Assembly: GCF_030718205.1 (NCBI RefSeq)
Contig: NZ_JAUZQF010000001.1
Span: 372,001-436,000 of the forward strand
Direction of reading: 5' to 3'
DNA from: Nonomuraea turcica
GTDB taxonomy: Bacteria > Actinomycetota > Actinomycetes > Streptosporangiales > Streptosporangiaceae
DNA length: 64,000 nt
Translations under genes and position numbers: made by a program
The notes under the pieces: generated by a model
Database searches by the model: none
The model's input: only the letters and a program-made list of their open reading frames with translations
What the model was told of the DNA's origin: nothing
Part shown: piece after piece, positions 1 to 11,860 of the stretch
How the letters are laid out: the number at the start of each line of letters is the position of its first letter
Position numbering within the stretch: the stretch's first letter is position 1

Positions 1-137
1 GGACGCCGGCCACCATCCAGAGCGGTGTCCCGGTCCCGATGACCGGTGCCGCGGGGACCCAGGCGGTGGCGGACTGGAGGGCGCTGCGTTCCTGCACCGG
101 GCTGGCCGCGCGCCCCGGGGTGGCCGCGCGGCCCTGA
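1..137 (+). CDS. 3' end of an upstream gene (partial, unidentified)
   Basis: An open frame enters from the left edge and stops at TGA 135-137. About 44 codons are visible and nearly all end in G or C, as in the neighbouring genes, whereas the +1 frame has an early stop. The encoded tail has no recognisable domain and is rich in Ala, Gly and Pro. It could be the C-terminus of an enzyme or of a secreted protein. I infer coding status from codon usage only. Confidence 0.45.
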   Translation, partial: TPATIQSGVPVPMTGAAGTQAVADWRALRSCTGLAARPGVAARP

Positions 138-143
138 CGGATC

Positions 144-165
144 TATATTTGGACATCACGTCCAA
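144..165 (+). promoter_or_regulatory. -10 element with overlapping TetR-type operator
   Basis: A perfect inverted repeat TTGGAC-ATCAC-GTCCAA lies at 149-165. A TATATT hexamer at 144-149 could serve as a -10 element, so a bound protein would block the promoter. An AGGAGG ribosome site follows at about 168-173, just before the ATG at 178. The operon includes a TetR-family gene, so I infer that this is its autoregulatory operator. Confidence 0.5.
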
Positions 166-177
166 TAGGAGGTCGCC

Positions 178-1869
178 ATGCGGTGGGTCGAGTCCGGTGA
201 CGTGCGGCTGGCGGTCTTCGAGGACGGTGACCCGGCCCGTCCCACGCTGCTGCTCCTGCACGGCTACCCGGACACGCATCGGGTCTGGGACGAGGTGGTC
301 GCGCTGTTGCGCGACCGCTTCCACGTGGTGCGGTACGACGTACGCGGGGCCGGGGCGTCCACCGAGCCGCGCGACCGTCGCGACTACGGGTTCGACCGGC
401 TGATGGACGATCTTTCCGCCGTGCTCGACGCCGTGGGGAAACCCCGCGTGCATCTCGTCGGGCACGACTGGGGGTCCCTGCAGGGATGGGAAGCGGTGGG
501 ACGGCCCAGGGTGCTGGAGCGGGTGGCCTCGTTCACCAGTGTCGGCGGGCCGGGGTTGCGGCAGACGGCGCACTTCCTCCGGCACGGCAGGCGGCGCGAG
601 GTCGCCGCGCAGCTGGTCAAGTCCTGGTACATCGGCGGGTTCCTGGTCCCCGTGGTGCCGGAGCTCGTGTGGAGCTCGATCCTGCCCCGGCTGATCGCGC
701 GGGGCTTCGGCGAGGGGGTCGCGGCGCGGGCCGGTCATCCCGCCGAGACGCTGGTCAGGGACGGGCGCAACGGGCTGTGGCTCTACCGGCGGAACATGAC
801 CGGCACGCTCGCGGACCCCGATCTCAGCCCGGCCGTCGGGGACGTTCCCGTGCAGCTCATCGAGGCCGCTCATGACAGGTACGTGACCCCGGCGCTGCTG
901 GCCTCGATCGGGCAATGGGTGCCCAGGTTGTGGCATCGGGAGATCGCGGCCGGCCACTGGGCCCAGCGCAGCCACCCCGGCCTCGTCGCCGGGATGATCG
1001 CCGAGTTCGCCGCCCACGTGGACGGCGCCCCGGCGTCCAGGGAGTTGCGGCGGGCGCGGGCGGGCGCGCGCCGCGGGGCGTTCGGGGACCGGTTGGTGGT
1101 GGTCACCGGCGCGGGGTCGGGGATCGGGCTGGCCACGGCACGGGCGTTCGCCGCCCATGGGGGCGAGGTGGTCTGCGCGGACATCGACGCCGACGCCGCC
1201 GCACGAGCCGCGCGGGGGATCGTCAAGGATCTCGGGGGCACGGCGTGGGCCGTGCAGGTAGATGTCGCGAATATCGATCAGATGGAGGATTTTTCGCGAA
1301 ATATTCTCACTAAATTTGGGGTGCCGGACATTGTGGTCAACAATGCCGGGATCGCCGTGGCCGGGCCTATTCTCGATCACACTGTTGACGACTGGCGCAG
1401 AACGATCGACGTCAATCTCTGGGGCGTCGTGCATGGCTGCCGGCTGTTCGGCGCCGCCATGGTGGAGCGCGGCCAGGGCGGGCACATCGTCAACGTCGCC
1501 TCCTTGGCCGCGTTCGCGCCGTCCAGGATGTTGCCCGCGTACTCGGTCTCGAAGGCGGCCGTGAAGATGCTCAGCGACTGCCTGAGAGCCGAACTCTCCG
1601 GGCATGGGATCGGCGTCAGCGCCATCTGCCCCGGCTTCGTGTCCACGCCGCTGGCGCAGCACGCCACGTACGTGGGGCGGGATCTGCGCGAGGAGGCCGT
1701 GCGCGGGCTGGCGCGGCGCCGGTATCCACCCGAGCGGGTGGCCGCCCACATTCTGCGGGCCGTACACCGGAATCAGGCGGTCGTCCCGGTCAATCTGGAA
1801 GGCAAAATAGGCTACGTGCTGTCCAGGATTTCGCCGCGGGCGATGCGTCGGCTGGCGCGGCTCGGTTGA
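178..1869 (+). CDS. Alpha/beta hydrolase-SDR fusion oxidoreductase (EphD-like)
   Basis: This 563-residue protein joins two enzymes. Residues 1 to about 290 are an epoxide-hydrolase-type alpha/beta hydrolase, with an HGYP oxyanion motif at 28-31 and a GHDWG nucleophile elbow (Asp97). Residues from about 303 are a short-chain dehydrogenase, with the Gly-rich NAD(P) motif at 311-317 and catalytic Ser442, Tyr455 and Lys459. The same architecture is known from mycobacterial EphD, which is linked to lipid or epoxide metabolism. The substrate here is unknown. The ATG at 178 has a strong AGGAGG site. The TetR gene follows about 60 bases downstream, probably co-transcribed. A patch around 1258-1400 uses unusually many A/T-ending codons. 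Confidence 0.85.
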   Translation: MRWVESGDVRLAVFEDGDPARPTLLLLHGYPDTHRVWDEVVALLRDRFHVVRYDVRGAGASTEPRDRRDYGFDRLMDDLSAVLDAVGKPRVHLVGHDWGSLQGWEAVGRPRVLERVASFTSVGGPGLRQTAHFLRHGRRREVAAQLVKSWYIGGFLVPVVPELVWSSILPRLIARGFGEGVAARAGHPAETLVRDGRNGLWLYRRNMTGTLADPDLSPAVGDVPVQLIEAAHDRYVTPALLASIGQWVPRLWHREIAAGHWAQRSHPGLVAGMIAEFAAHVDGAPASRELRRARAGARRGAFGDRLVVVTGAGSGIGLATARAFAAHGGEVVCADIDADAAARAARGIVKDLGGTAWAVQVDVANIDQMEDFSRNILTKFGVPDIVVNNAGIAVAGPILDHTVDDWRRTIDVNLWGVVHGCRLFGAAMVERGQGGHIVNVASLAAFAPSRMLPAYSVSKAAVKMLSDCLRAELSGHGIGVSAICPGFVSTPLAQHATYVGRDLREEAVRGLARRRYPPERVAAHILRAVHRNQAVVPVNLEGKIGYVLSRISPRAMRRLARLG

Positions 1870-1928
1870 GCCGCAAGAAATCCATAAATTTGCAGGTAAC
1901 GATCGCCCGTAGGGGAGAAGATGAAGCC

Positions 1929-2588
1929 GTGTCTTCGCCGCAGATGGATGACGATTGTGCCCAGCCCCAAACTCTGAGGCGGCAGCCCGCACAGCGCCGC
2001 AGCGCGCGGCGGGTCGAGCGCATGCTCGACGCCTGTGCCGAGCTGCTCGACGAGACCGGATACGAGGCCCTGTCCACCACCCGCATAGCCGAGCGGGCGG
2101 ACGTGGCGATCGGATCGGTCTACCAGTTCTTTCCCGACAAGCGGGCCATCACCCAAGAGGTCACCCGGCGCAACGTCGAGGAGTTCGTCCGCAGGGTGGA
2201 CCGCCGGTTCCTGGAGGAGGACCATCGCGGCTGGTGGGAGGCGGTCGACGCGATCATCGACGAGTACGTCGACATGAACAGGACCGTCGCCGGCTTCAAG
2301 AGCCTGCACTTCGGTGACGCCGTCGATCTCAACATGCTCGACTCCGACTCCGACAACAACACGGTGATCGCGGGACGGCTGCGCGGGCTGTTCCTGAAGG
2401 AGTTCGGGCTGGCCGACAGCCCGGAGCTGGACCTGGCGGTGCTGGTGGCCGTCGAGGCCGGGGACGCCGTGCTGAAGCTGGCCTTCCGCCGCGATCCCGA
2501 CGGCGCTCCCGAGATCATCGATGCTGCCAAGCAGTTGATCCGCGGCTTCCTGTCGCGTCAGCTCAAATCCTGGTCGCCACCGTCATAG
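1929..2588 (+). CDS. TetR/AcrR-family transcriptional regulator
   Basis: The 219-residue protein has a TetR helix-turn-helix at about residues 48-70 (TTRIAERADVAIGSVYQFF pattern), followed by a variable ligand-binding domain. I chose GTG 1929 because AGGGGAG lies at 1911-1917; an upstream TTG at 1866 would overlap the hydrolase-SDR stop and an ATG at 1944 is also possible. It probably represses its own operon through the palindrome at 149-165, and its ligand may be a substrate or product of the fusion enzyme. The last 31 bases overlap the convergent gene at 2558-2926. Confidence 0.85.
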   Translation: MSSPQMDDDCAQPQTLRRQPAQRRSARRVERMLDACAELLDETGYEALSTTRIAERADVAIGSVYQFFPDKRAITQEVTRRNVEEFVRRVDRRFLEEDHRGWWEAVDAIIDEYVDMNRTVAGFKSLHFGDAVDLNMLDSDSDNNTVIAGRLRGLFLKEFGLADSPELDLAVLVAVEAGDAVLKLAFRRDPDGAPEIIDAAKQLIRGFLSRQLKSWSPPS

Positions 2589-2926
2589 GGCCTTGCCGCG
2601 GAAATGGCGTCCGCGACCTCCTTCAGCAGCCCGGGCAGCCAGTCCGGCACGTCACCGGACACATGCGTGTGATGACCGAGCGCGGTCGCGGGAACCTCCT
2701 GGAACCGGGGCGTGGGAGGCGTGCGCACGCACGGCCCGGGGAACGCCACCGGGCGCGCGTCCCGGGCTTCACGGAGATCCAGCCTGGCCTCCAGGGCCCG
2801 CAGGTTACGTTCCGCGGCCTCGATGGCCTCCAGCCGGGCCGACAGGTAGCCGGCCACGCCCGGAATGAGAGCCGACAGTACGACCGTACAGGCCAGCGCG
2901 AAGGTCATCTGCTTGGACATGCCCAT
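2558..2926 (-). CDS. Small single-pass membrane protein, unknown function
   Basis: This 122-residue protein has one N-terminal hydrophobic segment (about residues 4-24), then a short charged helix rich in Glu, Arg and Ala that could be a coiled coil, then a Pro-rich tail. The topology suggests membrane anchoring or export with no lipobox. I placed the start at the ATG at 2926 because AAGGGG lies about 5 bases upstream; the open frame extends to 2959 without a better signal. It converges on and slightly overlaps the TetR gene. I recognise no family. Confidence 0.55.
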   Translation of the reverse strand: MGMSKQMTFALACTVVLSALIPGVAGYLSARLEAIEAAERNLRALEARLDLREARDARPVAFPGPCVRTPPTPRFQEVPATALGHHTHVSGDVPDWLPGLLKEVADAISAARPYDGGDQDLS

Positions 2927-2963
2927 CACAGCCCCTTCCGCTCGCAAGGCGCAAAGCAACCGA

Positions 2964-2987
2964 TATATGCCCTGCTACCTGCATATA
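2964..2987. promoter_or_regulatory. Palindrome in a divergent intergenic region
   Basis: TATATGC (2964-2970) and GCATATA (2981-2987) are perfect complements separated by 10 bases. The AT-rich arms stand out in this GC-rich sequence. They lie between the minus-strand membrane protein and the plus-strand TPR-like gene, so they may be a shared operator or contain -10 elements of divergent promoters. No regulator can be named. Confidence 0.3.
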
Positions 2988-3092
2988 CACGCGCACTGTA
3001 AGCATGGTTTGACGAGACGTTACCGAATTTCGCACGGACCGGCGATGTGCATTGACCGGGCAAAGCCGCGGGTGGCTCGGTAGTCTCGCGGT

Positions 3093-3623
3093 GTGGCGCA
3101 TGTGACCCGTGAGCACCTTGATCGTCTGCTTGAGCAGGCCCTGCTGGCCGACGACCACAGTTCCCTGGCCAGTCGGCTTTACGACGTCGCGCTCGACTAC
3201 TCCTCCGGCGACGTCTCCAGGGCGTCCATCCTTGTCCTCGCCGCCGAGGAGTGGCGAGCGGCGGGCCAGCCCGTGCGCGCGATGGAGTGTTTCCAGCGCG
3301 CGGTCGAGGATGGTGGCGATGCGGGTTTCGACCCGCGTGCCGGAATCGCCGACACGCTCTTCGAGCTCGACAGGGCCGATGAGGCAAGGGAGGTCATCGA
3401 GAGGATACGCGCCGAGGGCGGCGTTTCCACGGCAACCGCACACACGATCGCCGAGACGCTGGTGGCGTACGGGGATCTGCAGGGCGGGCTCGAGTGGGCC
3501 ACCCAGGCCGCGCTGGGGTCCGACGAGAGCGATCCTGAGCATGTGGCGGCGTTGCGTACGCGCTACCGGATCAGGGTCGATCTGGGACTGCCCGAGGACG
3601 AACTGGACGCACTCGTCCACTGA
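3093..3623 (+). CDS. Tetratricopeptide-like helical repeat protein
   Basis: The 176-residue protein is all-helical, with paired helices typical of TPR domains: one around the AAEEWRAAGQPVRAMECFQRA segment (about residues 49-70) and weaker units at about 85-105 and 120-145. It has no signal peptide or membrane segment, so it is probably cytoplasmic and mediates protein contacts. Translation starts at GTG 3093. It stands alone between a divergent gene and a repeat-rich gap. Family membership is inferred from helix pattern; partners are unknown. Confidence 0.6.
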   Translation: MAHVTREHLDRLLEQALLADDHSSLASRLYDVALDYSSGDVSRASILVLAAEEWRAAGQPVRAMECFQRAVEDGGDAGFDPRAGIADTLFELDRADEAREVIERIRAEGGVSTATAHTIAETLVAYGDLQGGLEWATQAALGSDESDPEHVAALRTRYRIRVDLGLPEDELDALVH

Positions 3624-3875
3624 CGCCGCGGCCCGGCCGCCCGGCAGTCGGCGTGTGCGCGCACGCCTGTCCATGTCAGCATGCACCTCGAAGGGGCACC
3701 TGCGCCGTATGGGACTGGTGTGACGTCCCGCTCCAGCCCATCGGCGGCGCGCGCGTCGTGTCTACGAATCGGGCCCTCGCCGGCGTTGGGCACCCCATCG
3801 GCACGTTCGCCTCGCGCGGCGTTCCCGGTCGCGCGGGGCGCGTCCGCCGGGGTGACAGGGGCGTTCGGCTGGTAT

Positions 3876-3995
3876 ACGGGCCGTCGGGCTGGCACCCAGG
3901 CCCCGGCACACAGGCCCCGGCACACAGCCCGTCTGGCCAGCGCACAGGCCCCGGCGCACAGCCCGTCGGCTGGAACACGGGCCGTCGAGTTGGCA
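3876..3995. repeat. Imperfect direct repeats
   Basis: Three copies of a 14-base unit, CAGGCCCCGGCRCA, occur at 3897-3910, 3911-3924 and 3945-3958. They are flanked by two 19-base near-identical copies beginning ACGGGCCGTCG at 3876-3894 and 3977-3995. The copies are unevenly spaced and there are no uniform spacers, so this is not CRISPR. Confidence 0.6.
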
Positions 3996-4150
3996 GGCGC
4001 CGGGAGACCCGTCCGCCTTTGGGCGCCCGCCCTCTCATGGGATCCACTGCGGGGCGCTCGGTGCATTGAAGGTGAGTGCCGCCCACCAGGAGATTCCCCA
4101 CTGGGCGGTGAGGCGCCCGAGGGAGCCGCCGTCTGGCCGGGGTGCAGGGG

Positions 4151-4192
4151 GCCGAAGGGGCCGCGGCGCTGGATGGACGCGGCCCCTTCGGC
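4151..4192 (-). terminator. Hairpin terminator after the secreted repeat protein gene
   Basis: A perfect 15-base stem (4151-4165 with 4178-4192) encloses a 12-base loop. It lies about 65 bases downstream of the stop of the minus-strand gene at 4257. No long T-tract follows, as is common in actinobacteria. Confidence 0.65.
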
Positions 4193-4256
4193 TAGGGGGC
4201 GCCGGGCGCGGCAGGCACGGTCCGCGCCCGGACGAGGGGGCTGGGAGGCCGCAGAC

Positions 4257-4655
4257 TCACCTCGAGTCGATGCCCTCGGCCGGGCCGGCGAGGGGTAGGA
4301 GCGGCAGCGCGGGCACGTGAGCTGCCGTAGACAGGTCCTTCATCCCGGCCGGACGTGTCCTCACGGGAGAGAGTCCGGCCGGGCCGGCCGGTGAGGGCAT
4401 GGCCCAGGTCGCCACGATCCCGCCGAGGTCGCCCAGGCCGGGCGCCGGGTTCCCGGCCGCCGGACCGGCCAGGCCGGGCGCCGGGTTCCCGGCCGCCGGA
4501 CCGGCCAGGCCCTCACTACAGTCCAGGTCGGACGCGGTCATGGCGGGGCCCGTGTTCCCACACGTCTTCGCCTGCGTGGCTCCCACGACGGGCCAGGTGA
4601 CACCCGCGACAATGGCTGCCGCCGCGACGATGTTTCGGATCATCCGGGATGGCAC
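4257..4655 (-). CDS. Small secreted protein with tandem Gly/Pro-rich repeat
   Basis: The 132-residue product begins with a signal peptide (Arg at residues 4 and 7, hydrophobic core about 8-26, likely cleavage after an AxA-like site near residue 29). The mature part has two cysteines, then a 12-residue unit (GLAGPAAGNPAP) repeated twice, then a low-complexity tail. The GTG at 4655 has AGGGGG upstream. It resembles small surface proteins in size but lacks the chaplin motif. Terminators on both sides make it monocistronic. Function unknown. Confidence 0.5.
   Translation of the reverse strand: MPSRMIRNIVAAAAIVAGVTWPVVGATQAKTCGNTGPAMTASDLDCSEGLAGPAAGNPAPGLAGPAAGNPAPGLGDLGGIVATWAMPSPAGPAGLSPVRTRPAGMKDLSTAAHVPALPLLPLAGPAEGIDSR
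4435..4506. repeat. 36-base tandem repeat, two copies
   Basis: The 36-base unit at 4435-4470 is repeated exactly at 4471-4506. It encodes the duplicated 12-residue Gly/Ala/Pro unit of the secreted protein on the minus strand. The length is a multiple of three, so copy number could vary without breaking the frame. Confidence 0.85.
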
Positions 4656-4795
4656 CGCACGCCCCCTGATCGATTTCGGTGATCTGACGAACGTCGAACG
4701 TAGTCACCGCGGAGGCGGCCCGAGTGGGGCTTGTCCGAAGACTGAGCCGAGCCTTACCAAGGTGCGGCCCCGATGACCGCGCCATGACACGCAGA

Positions 4796-4826
4796 AGCCC
4801 GGAGATCGCGGGTGGATCTCCGGGCT
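4796..4826 (-). terminator. Terminator of the heat-shock operon
   Basis: AGCCCGGAGATC at 4796-4807 pairs perfectly with GATCTCCGGGCT at 4815-4826 around a 7-base loop. It lies just after the clpB stop codon on the minus strand and should end the dnaK-clpB transcript. Confidence 0.75.
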
Positions 4827-4837
4827 CCCTCAGTGGG

Positions 4838-7411
<2,574 letters not shown>

Positions 7412-7416
7412 TCTTT

Positions 7417-7767
7417 CTAAGCCCCCGGTGGCAGCTCATAGCGGATCAACGCTCTGACCATCCGCATCTCGGCACGCAGGCGGTGGACCTCCTCACGCAG
7501 CCGCAGCGATTCGTTCTCGAGCTCGAGGATCCGCTTGATGCCCGCGAGGTTGATGCCCTCCTCCTGGGAAAGCCGCTGCACCTCGCGGAGCTGGATGATG
7601 TCTCTTGTGGAGTAGAGGCGGCCGCGCCCGGCGGTCCTGCCAGGGCTGACCAGCCCCAGCCGGTCGTACTGCCGCAGGGTCTGCGGGTGGAGCCCGGACA
7701 GCTGCGCGGCCACCGAGATCACGTAGACGGGTGTGTCGTCGGACAGGTCGAAGTAATTGGCGTCCAT
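7417..7767 (-). CDS. hspR: Heat-shock repressor HspR (MerR family)
   Basis: The 116-residue protein has a MerR-type winged helix-turn-helix at about residues 10-80 ([20 protein letters not shown]) and a short C-terminal coiled coil. HspR binds HAIR inverted repeats and, with DnaK as co-repressor, shuts off heat-shock genes. Two HAIR elements lie upstream of dnaK at 11474-11494 and 11525-11545, so this gene closes a feedback loop within its own operon. It starts 3 bases after the dnaJ stop codon. Confidence 0.95.
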   Translation of the reverse strand: MDANYFDLSDDTPVYVISVAAQLSGLHPQTLRQYDRLGLVSPGRTAGRGRLYSTRDIIQLREVQRLSQEEGINLAGIKRILELENESLRLREEVHRLRAEMRMVRALIRYELPPGA

Positions 7768-7770
7768 CGG

Positions 7771-8943
7771 CTACTCGCTTCTGGCTCGCTGAATGAGATC
7801 AGCGCGCGGGTCCTCTCCCGCGGTCGCGGTGTTGAACTCGGTCAGGAGCTCGCGCGACTTGTCGTCGAGCGTCTTCGGCACGGTCACCTCGACGGTGGCG
7901 AGCAGGTCGCCCTTCGTGCCGTCCTTGCGGGCCACGCCCCTGCCACGCACCCGGAACGTGCGCCCGTTGGGCGTGCCCGTGGGGATGCGCAGCGTGACCG
8001 GCAGGCCCTTGAGAATCGGCACTTTGATCTCGGCGCCCAGCGCGGCCTCCGTGAACGTCACCGGCACCGTGACGGTCAGGTTGTCACCCGCCCTGCCGAA
8101 CACGGCGTGCGGCTTCACGTTGGTCTGGATGTAGAGGTCGCCGGCCGGGCCGCCGTTCTCGCCCGGGGCGCCCTTGCCCTTGAGCTTGACCCGCTGGCCG
8201 TCGGCCACGCCGGCGGGGATGCGGGCCTGGATGGTGCGGGTGCTCTTGGCACGGCCGCTGCCCTCGCACACGGGGCAGGGGTCGTCCACGATCAGGCCGC
8301 GGCCCTTGCAGTCGCGGCAGGGCTCGGAGAAGGCGAAGTTGCCCAGGTTGCGGCTGGCCGCGCCGGTGCCCTCGCAGGTGGGACAGACCCTGGGGGTCGT
8401 GCCCGCCTTGGCGCCGGTGCCGGTGCACGCGGCACACGCGGCCGAGCTGGTCAGCCTGAGCGACACCGTCGTGCCCTCGACCGCCTCGGTGAACGTCAGC
8501 GTGACCTCGGACTCGACGTCCTGGCCGCGGCGCGGCCTGGACGTCGTGGTGGTGCGGGTCGAGCCACCGCGGTTGAACAGCCCGCCGAACAGGTCGCCGA
8601 GCCGCTCACCCGCGCCGCCGTGGCCCTGCTGTGCGGTCCCGCCGAACAGGTCACCGAAGTCGAACGGGAAACCGCCACCGCCGGCCCGCTGGCCGCCCAC
8701 CCCGGAGCCGAACAGCGTGCGCGCCTCGTCGTATTCCTTGCGGCGCTTGCTGTCGGACAGGACGTCGTAAGCCTCCGAGACCTCCTTGAACTTGGCCTCT
8801 TTGGTCGCGTCGCCCTGGTTGCTGTCGGGGTGGTATTGCCTGGCGAGCTTGCGGTACGCCTTTTTGATCTCATCAGCGGTGGCGGTCTTGGGCACACCAA
8901 GGACGGCGTAGTAGTCCTTCTCCAAGTAGTCCTTGGTGCTCAT
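7771..8943 (-). CDS. dnaJ: Molecular chaperone DnaJ
   Basis: The 390-residue co-chaperone delivers substrates to DnaK and stimulates its ATPase. It has a J domain with the HPD motif at residues 38-40, a Gly/Phe-rich linker, four CxxCxGxG-type zinc motifs (about residues 165-245) and two C-terminal substrate-binding beta domains. This is the DnaJ1-type member fixed in the actinobacterial dnaK operon; a second dnaJ elsewhere is likely. Spacing to grpE is 20 bases. Confidence 0.96.
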   Translation of the reverse strand: MSTKDYLEKDYYAVLGVPKTATADEIKKAYRKLARQYHPDSNQGDATKEAKFKEVSEAYDVLSDSKRRKEYDEARTLFGSGVGGQRAGGGGFPFDFGDLFGGTAQQGHGGAGERLGDLFGGLFNRGGSTRTTTTSRPRRGQDVESEVTLTFTEAVEGTTVSLRLTSSAACAACTGTGAKAGTTPRVCPTCEGTGAASRNLGNFAFSEPCRDCKGRGLIVDDPCPVCEGSGRAKSTRTIQARIPAGVADGQRVKLKGKGAPGENGGPAGDLYIQTNVKPHAVFGRAGDNLTVTVPVTFTEAALGAEIKVPILKGLPVTLRIPTGTPNGRTFRVRGRGVARKDGTKGDLLATVEVTVPKTLDDKSRELLTEFNTATAGEDPRADLIQRARSE

Positions 8944-8963
8944 CTAGGGCCCTTCGTCCTCGA

Positions 8964-9583
8964 TCAGTTGTCTTCTTCGGATTGTGCGTCGCCATTGGGC
9001 GCAGCGGGCGCGTCTTCGGGCTCGGCCACGGCCACGCGCGCCGGGCGGAGCACCCTGTCACCCATGCGGTATCCAGGCTGCAGCACTTCGATCGCGGTCG
9101 GCTCGGTCACGTCCGGGGAGTAACTGTGCATCAGCGCCTCGTGGACGGTCGGGTCGAAGGGCTCGCCCTTCTGTCCGAAGGAGCTGAGGCCCAGCTTGGT
9201 GACGGCCGCCTCCAGCGACTCCGCCACCTTCGCGAAGCCCCCGGTTAGCTCACCGTGGTCGCGGGCCCTGCCGATGTCGTCGAGCACGGGCAGGAGCTCC
9301 ACCAGCGCACCCGCGACCGCCTGCTCCCTGACCGCGGCCCGGTCGCGCTCGACCCGCCTGCGGTAGTTCACGTATTCGGCCTGGAGCCGCTGCAGGTCGG
9401 CGGTCCGCTCGGCGAGCTGGGCGGCCAGCTCGCCGTCGGGGGAGGCCGCAGCCGGCGCCTCGGCGAACGGCTGCGCGGCCGCCTGGTCGGCGGCGGCGGT
9501 CTCCCTGACCTGCCCTGTCTCCGGGTCGATCTTGCGCTTGTCGCGGATCACCGGCTCCTCATGCCCGTTTTCACGCGCCGGCA

Positions 9584-9587
<4 letters not shown>
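8964..9587 (-). CDS. grpE: Nucleotide exchange factor GrpE
   Basis: The 207-residue protein releases ADP from DnaK. It has an N-terminal disordered acidic region, a long helix/coiled coil (about residues 50-105) and the C-terminal beta domain with the typical [12 protein letters not shown]-like motif near residues 155-170. The start overlaps the dnaK stop by 4 bases, indicating translational coupling. Confidence 0.95.
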
Positions 9588-11452
<1,865 letters not shown>

Positions 11453-11473
11453 GAGTACGTCCTTGTAGTCAAA

Positions 11474-11494
11474 GTTGAGTCGGTCGGACTCAAG
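11474..11494 (-). promoter_or_regulatory. HAIR operator 1 (HspR site)
   Basis: GTTGAGT-N7-ACTCAAG fits the HspR inverted repeat consensus CTTGAGT-N7-ACTCAAG with one mismatch. It overlaps the -10 hexamer of the dnaK promoter and the probable start of transcription, an ideal position for repression. Confidence 0.9.
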
Positions 11495-11520
11495 TTACGG
11501 ATGCGTGTCGTCTTTGTCAA
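11492..11520 (-). promoter_or_regulatory. dnaK operon promoter
   Basis: On the minus strand a perfect -35 TTGACA (11515-11520) is separated by 17 bases from a -10 TAACTT (11492-11497). This is a housekeeping-sigma promoter, as expected for the repressor-controlled actinobacterial dnaK operon. Confidence 0.85.
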
Positions 11521-11524
11521 ACGA

Positions 11525-11545
11525 CTTGAGCCTACTCGACTCAAC
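11525..11545 (-). promoter_or_regulatory. HAIR operator 2 (HspR site)
   Basis: CTTGAGC-N7-ACTCAAC is a second 21-base HAIR element just upstream of the -35 hexamer, with one mismatch in each arm to the consensus. Its centre is 51 bases from that of operator 1, about five helical turns, so both sites could be occupied on one face of the DNA. Confidence 0.85.
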
Positions 11546-11589
11546 CCTTGTGAGCGTCGCTGTATTCCAGATTCTGCACGACAAAGCGA

Positions 11590-11616
11590 ACCCCCGGCGG
11601 TGGGTGTGCCGGGGGT
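11590..11616 (-). terminator. Hairpin upstream of the dnaK control region
   Basis: ACCCCCGGC (11590-11598) pairs perfectly with GCCGGGGGT (11608-11616) around a 9-base loop. Transcripts from the minus-strand lipoprotein gene or the relic next to it would end here before reaching the dnaK promoter. Confidence 0.55.
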
Positions 11617-11836
11617 CCGCGTTGATGACGGCTCTCAGCCTCAGGGTGCCGTCGAGGCCTGCCGGGTTGCCGCTGCTGCGCACGTCCTGATAACGCAGGG
11701 CGTCGCCCTCCGCGCTGGGCGGGGTGAGTGCCGTGCCGGTCGGCGACGGCGGGTCGCCGCAGGGGTTGTCCGGGGTGAGGCGCCCGTCACCTCCGGTGCC
11801 TGATCGATGTATCGCAACAAATCGATCAGTCGTCAC
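11600..11836 (-). pseudogene. Relic of a PQQ-dependent sugar dehydrogenase gene
   Basis: Between the dnaK control region and the lipoprotein gene, one minus-strand frame keeps nearly 90 percent G/C third positions over about 65 codons, as real genes here do. It reads with segments such as LTPDNPCGDPPSPTGT, AEGDALRYQDVRSSGNP and AGLDGT. These resemble, from memory, the loop region of secreted PQQ-dependent (glucose/sorbosone-type) sugar dehydrogenases. Both ends of the enzyme, including any signal peptide, are missing. The frame runs on into the dnaK promoter, so the current reading frame is not a functional gene. The family match is recalled, not searched. Confidence 0.45.
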
Positions 11837-11860
11837 CGGGGTTGTCCGTAAGTGGACATG

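Larger units (their letters stand above)
3624..4256. other. Long intergenic region with degenerate repeats
   Basis: This 633-base gap has open frames on both strands, but none shows the consistent G/C third positions of real genes here, and none has a recognisable motif. It holds imperfect direct repeats (3876-3995) and a strong hairpin (4151-4192). It may be a decayed gene or simply an expansion of GC-rich repeats. I call no gene. Confidence 0.5.

Noticed and set aside
2805-3686. Minus-strand frame across the palindrome and the TPR-like gene
   Set aside because: The frame reads through an AT-rich intergenic region and its product has no motif; the plus-strand gene has better codon bias.
3653-4298. 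Several overlapping open frames in the repeat-rich gap
   Set aside because: None keeps the third-position bias of real genes or has a credible ribosome site and motif.
4435-4506. Possible CRISPR-like repeat
   Set aside because: Two exact 36-base copies are contiguous with no spacers and lie in an open reading frame.
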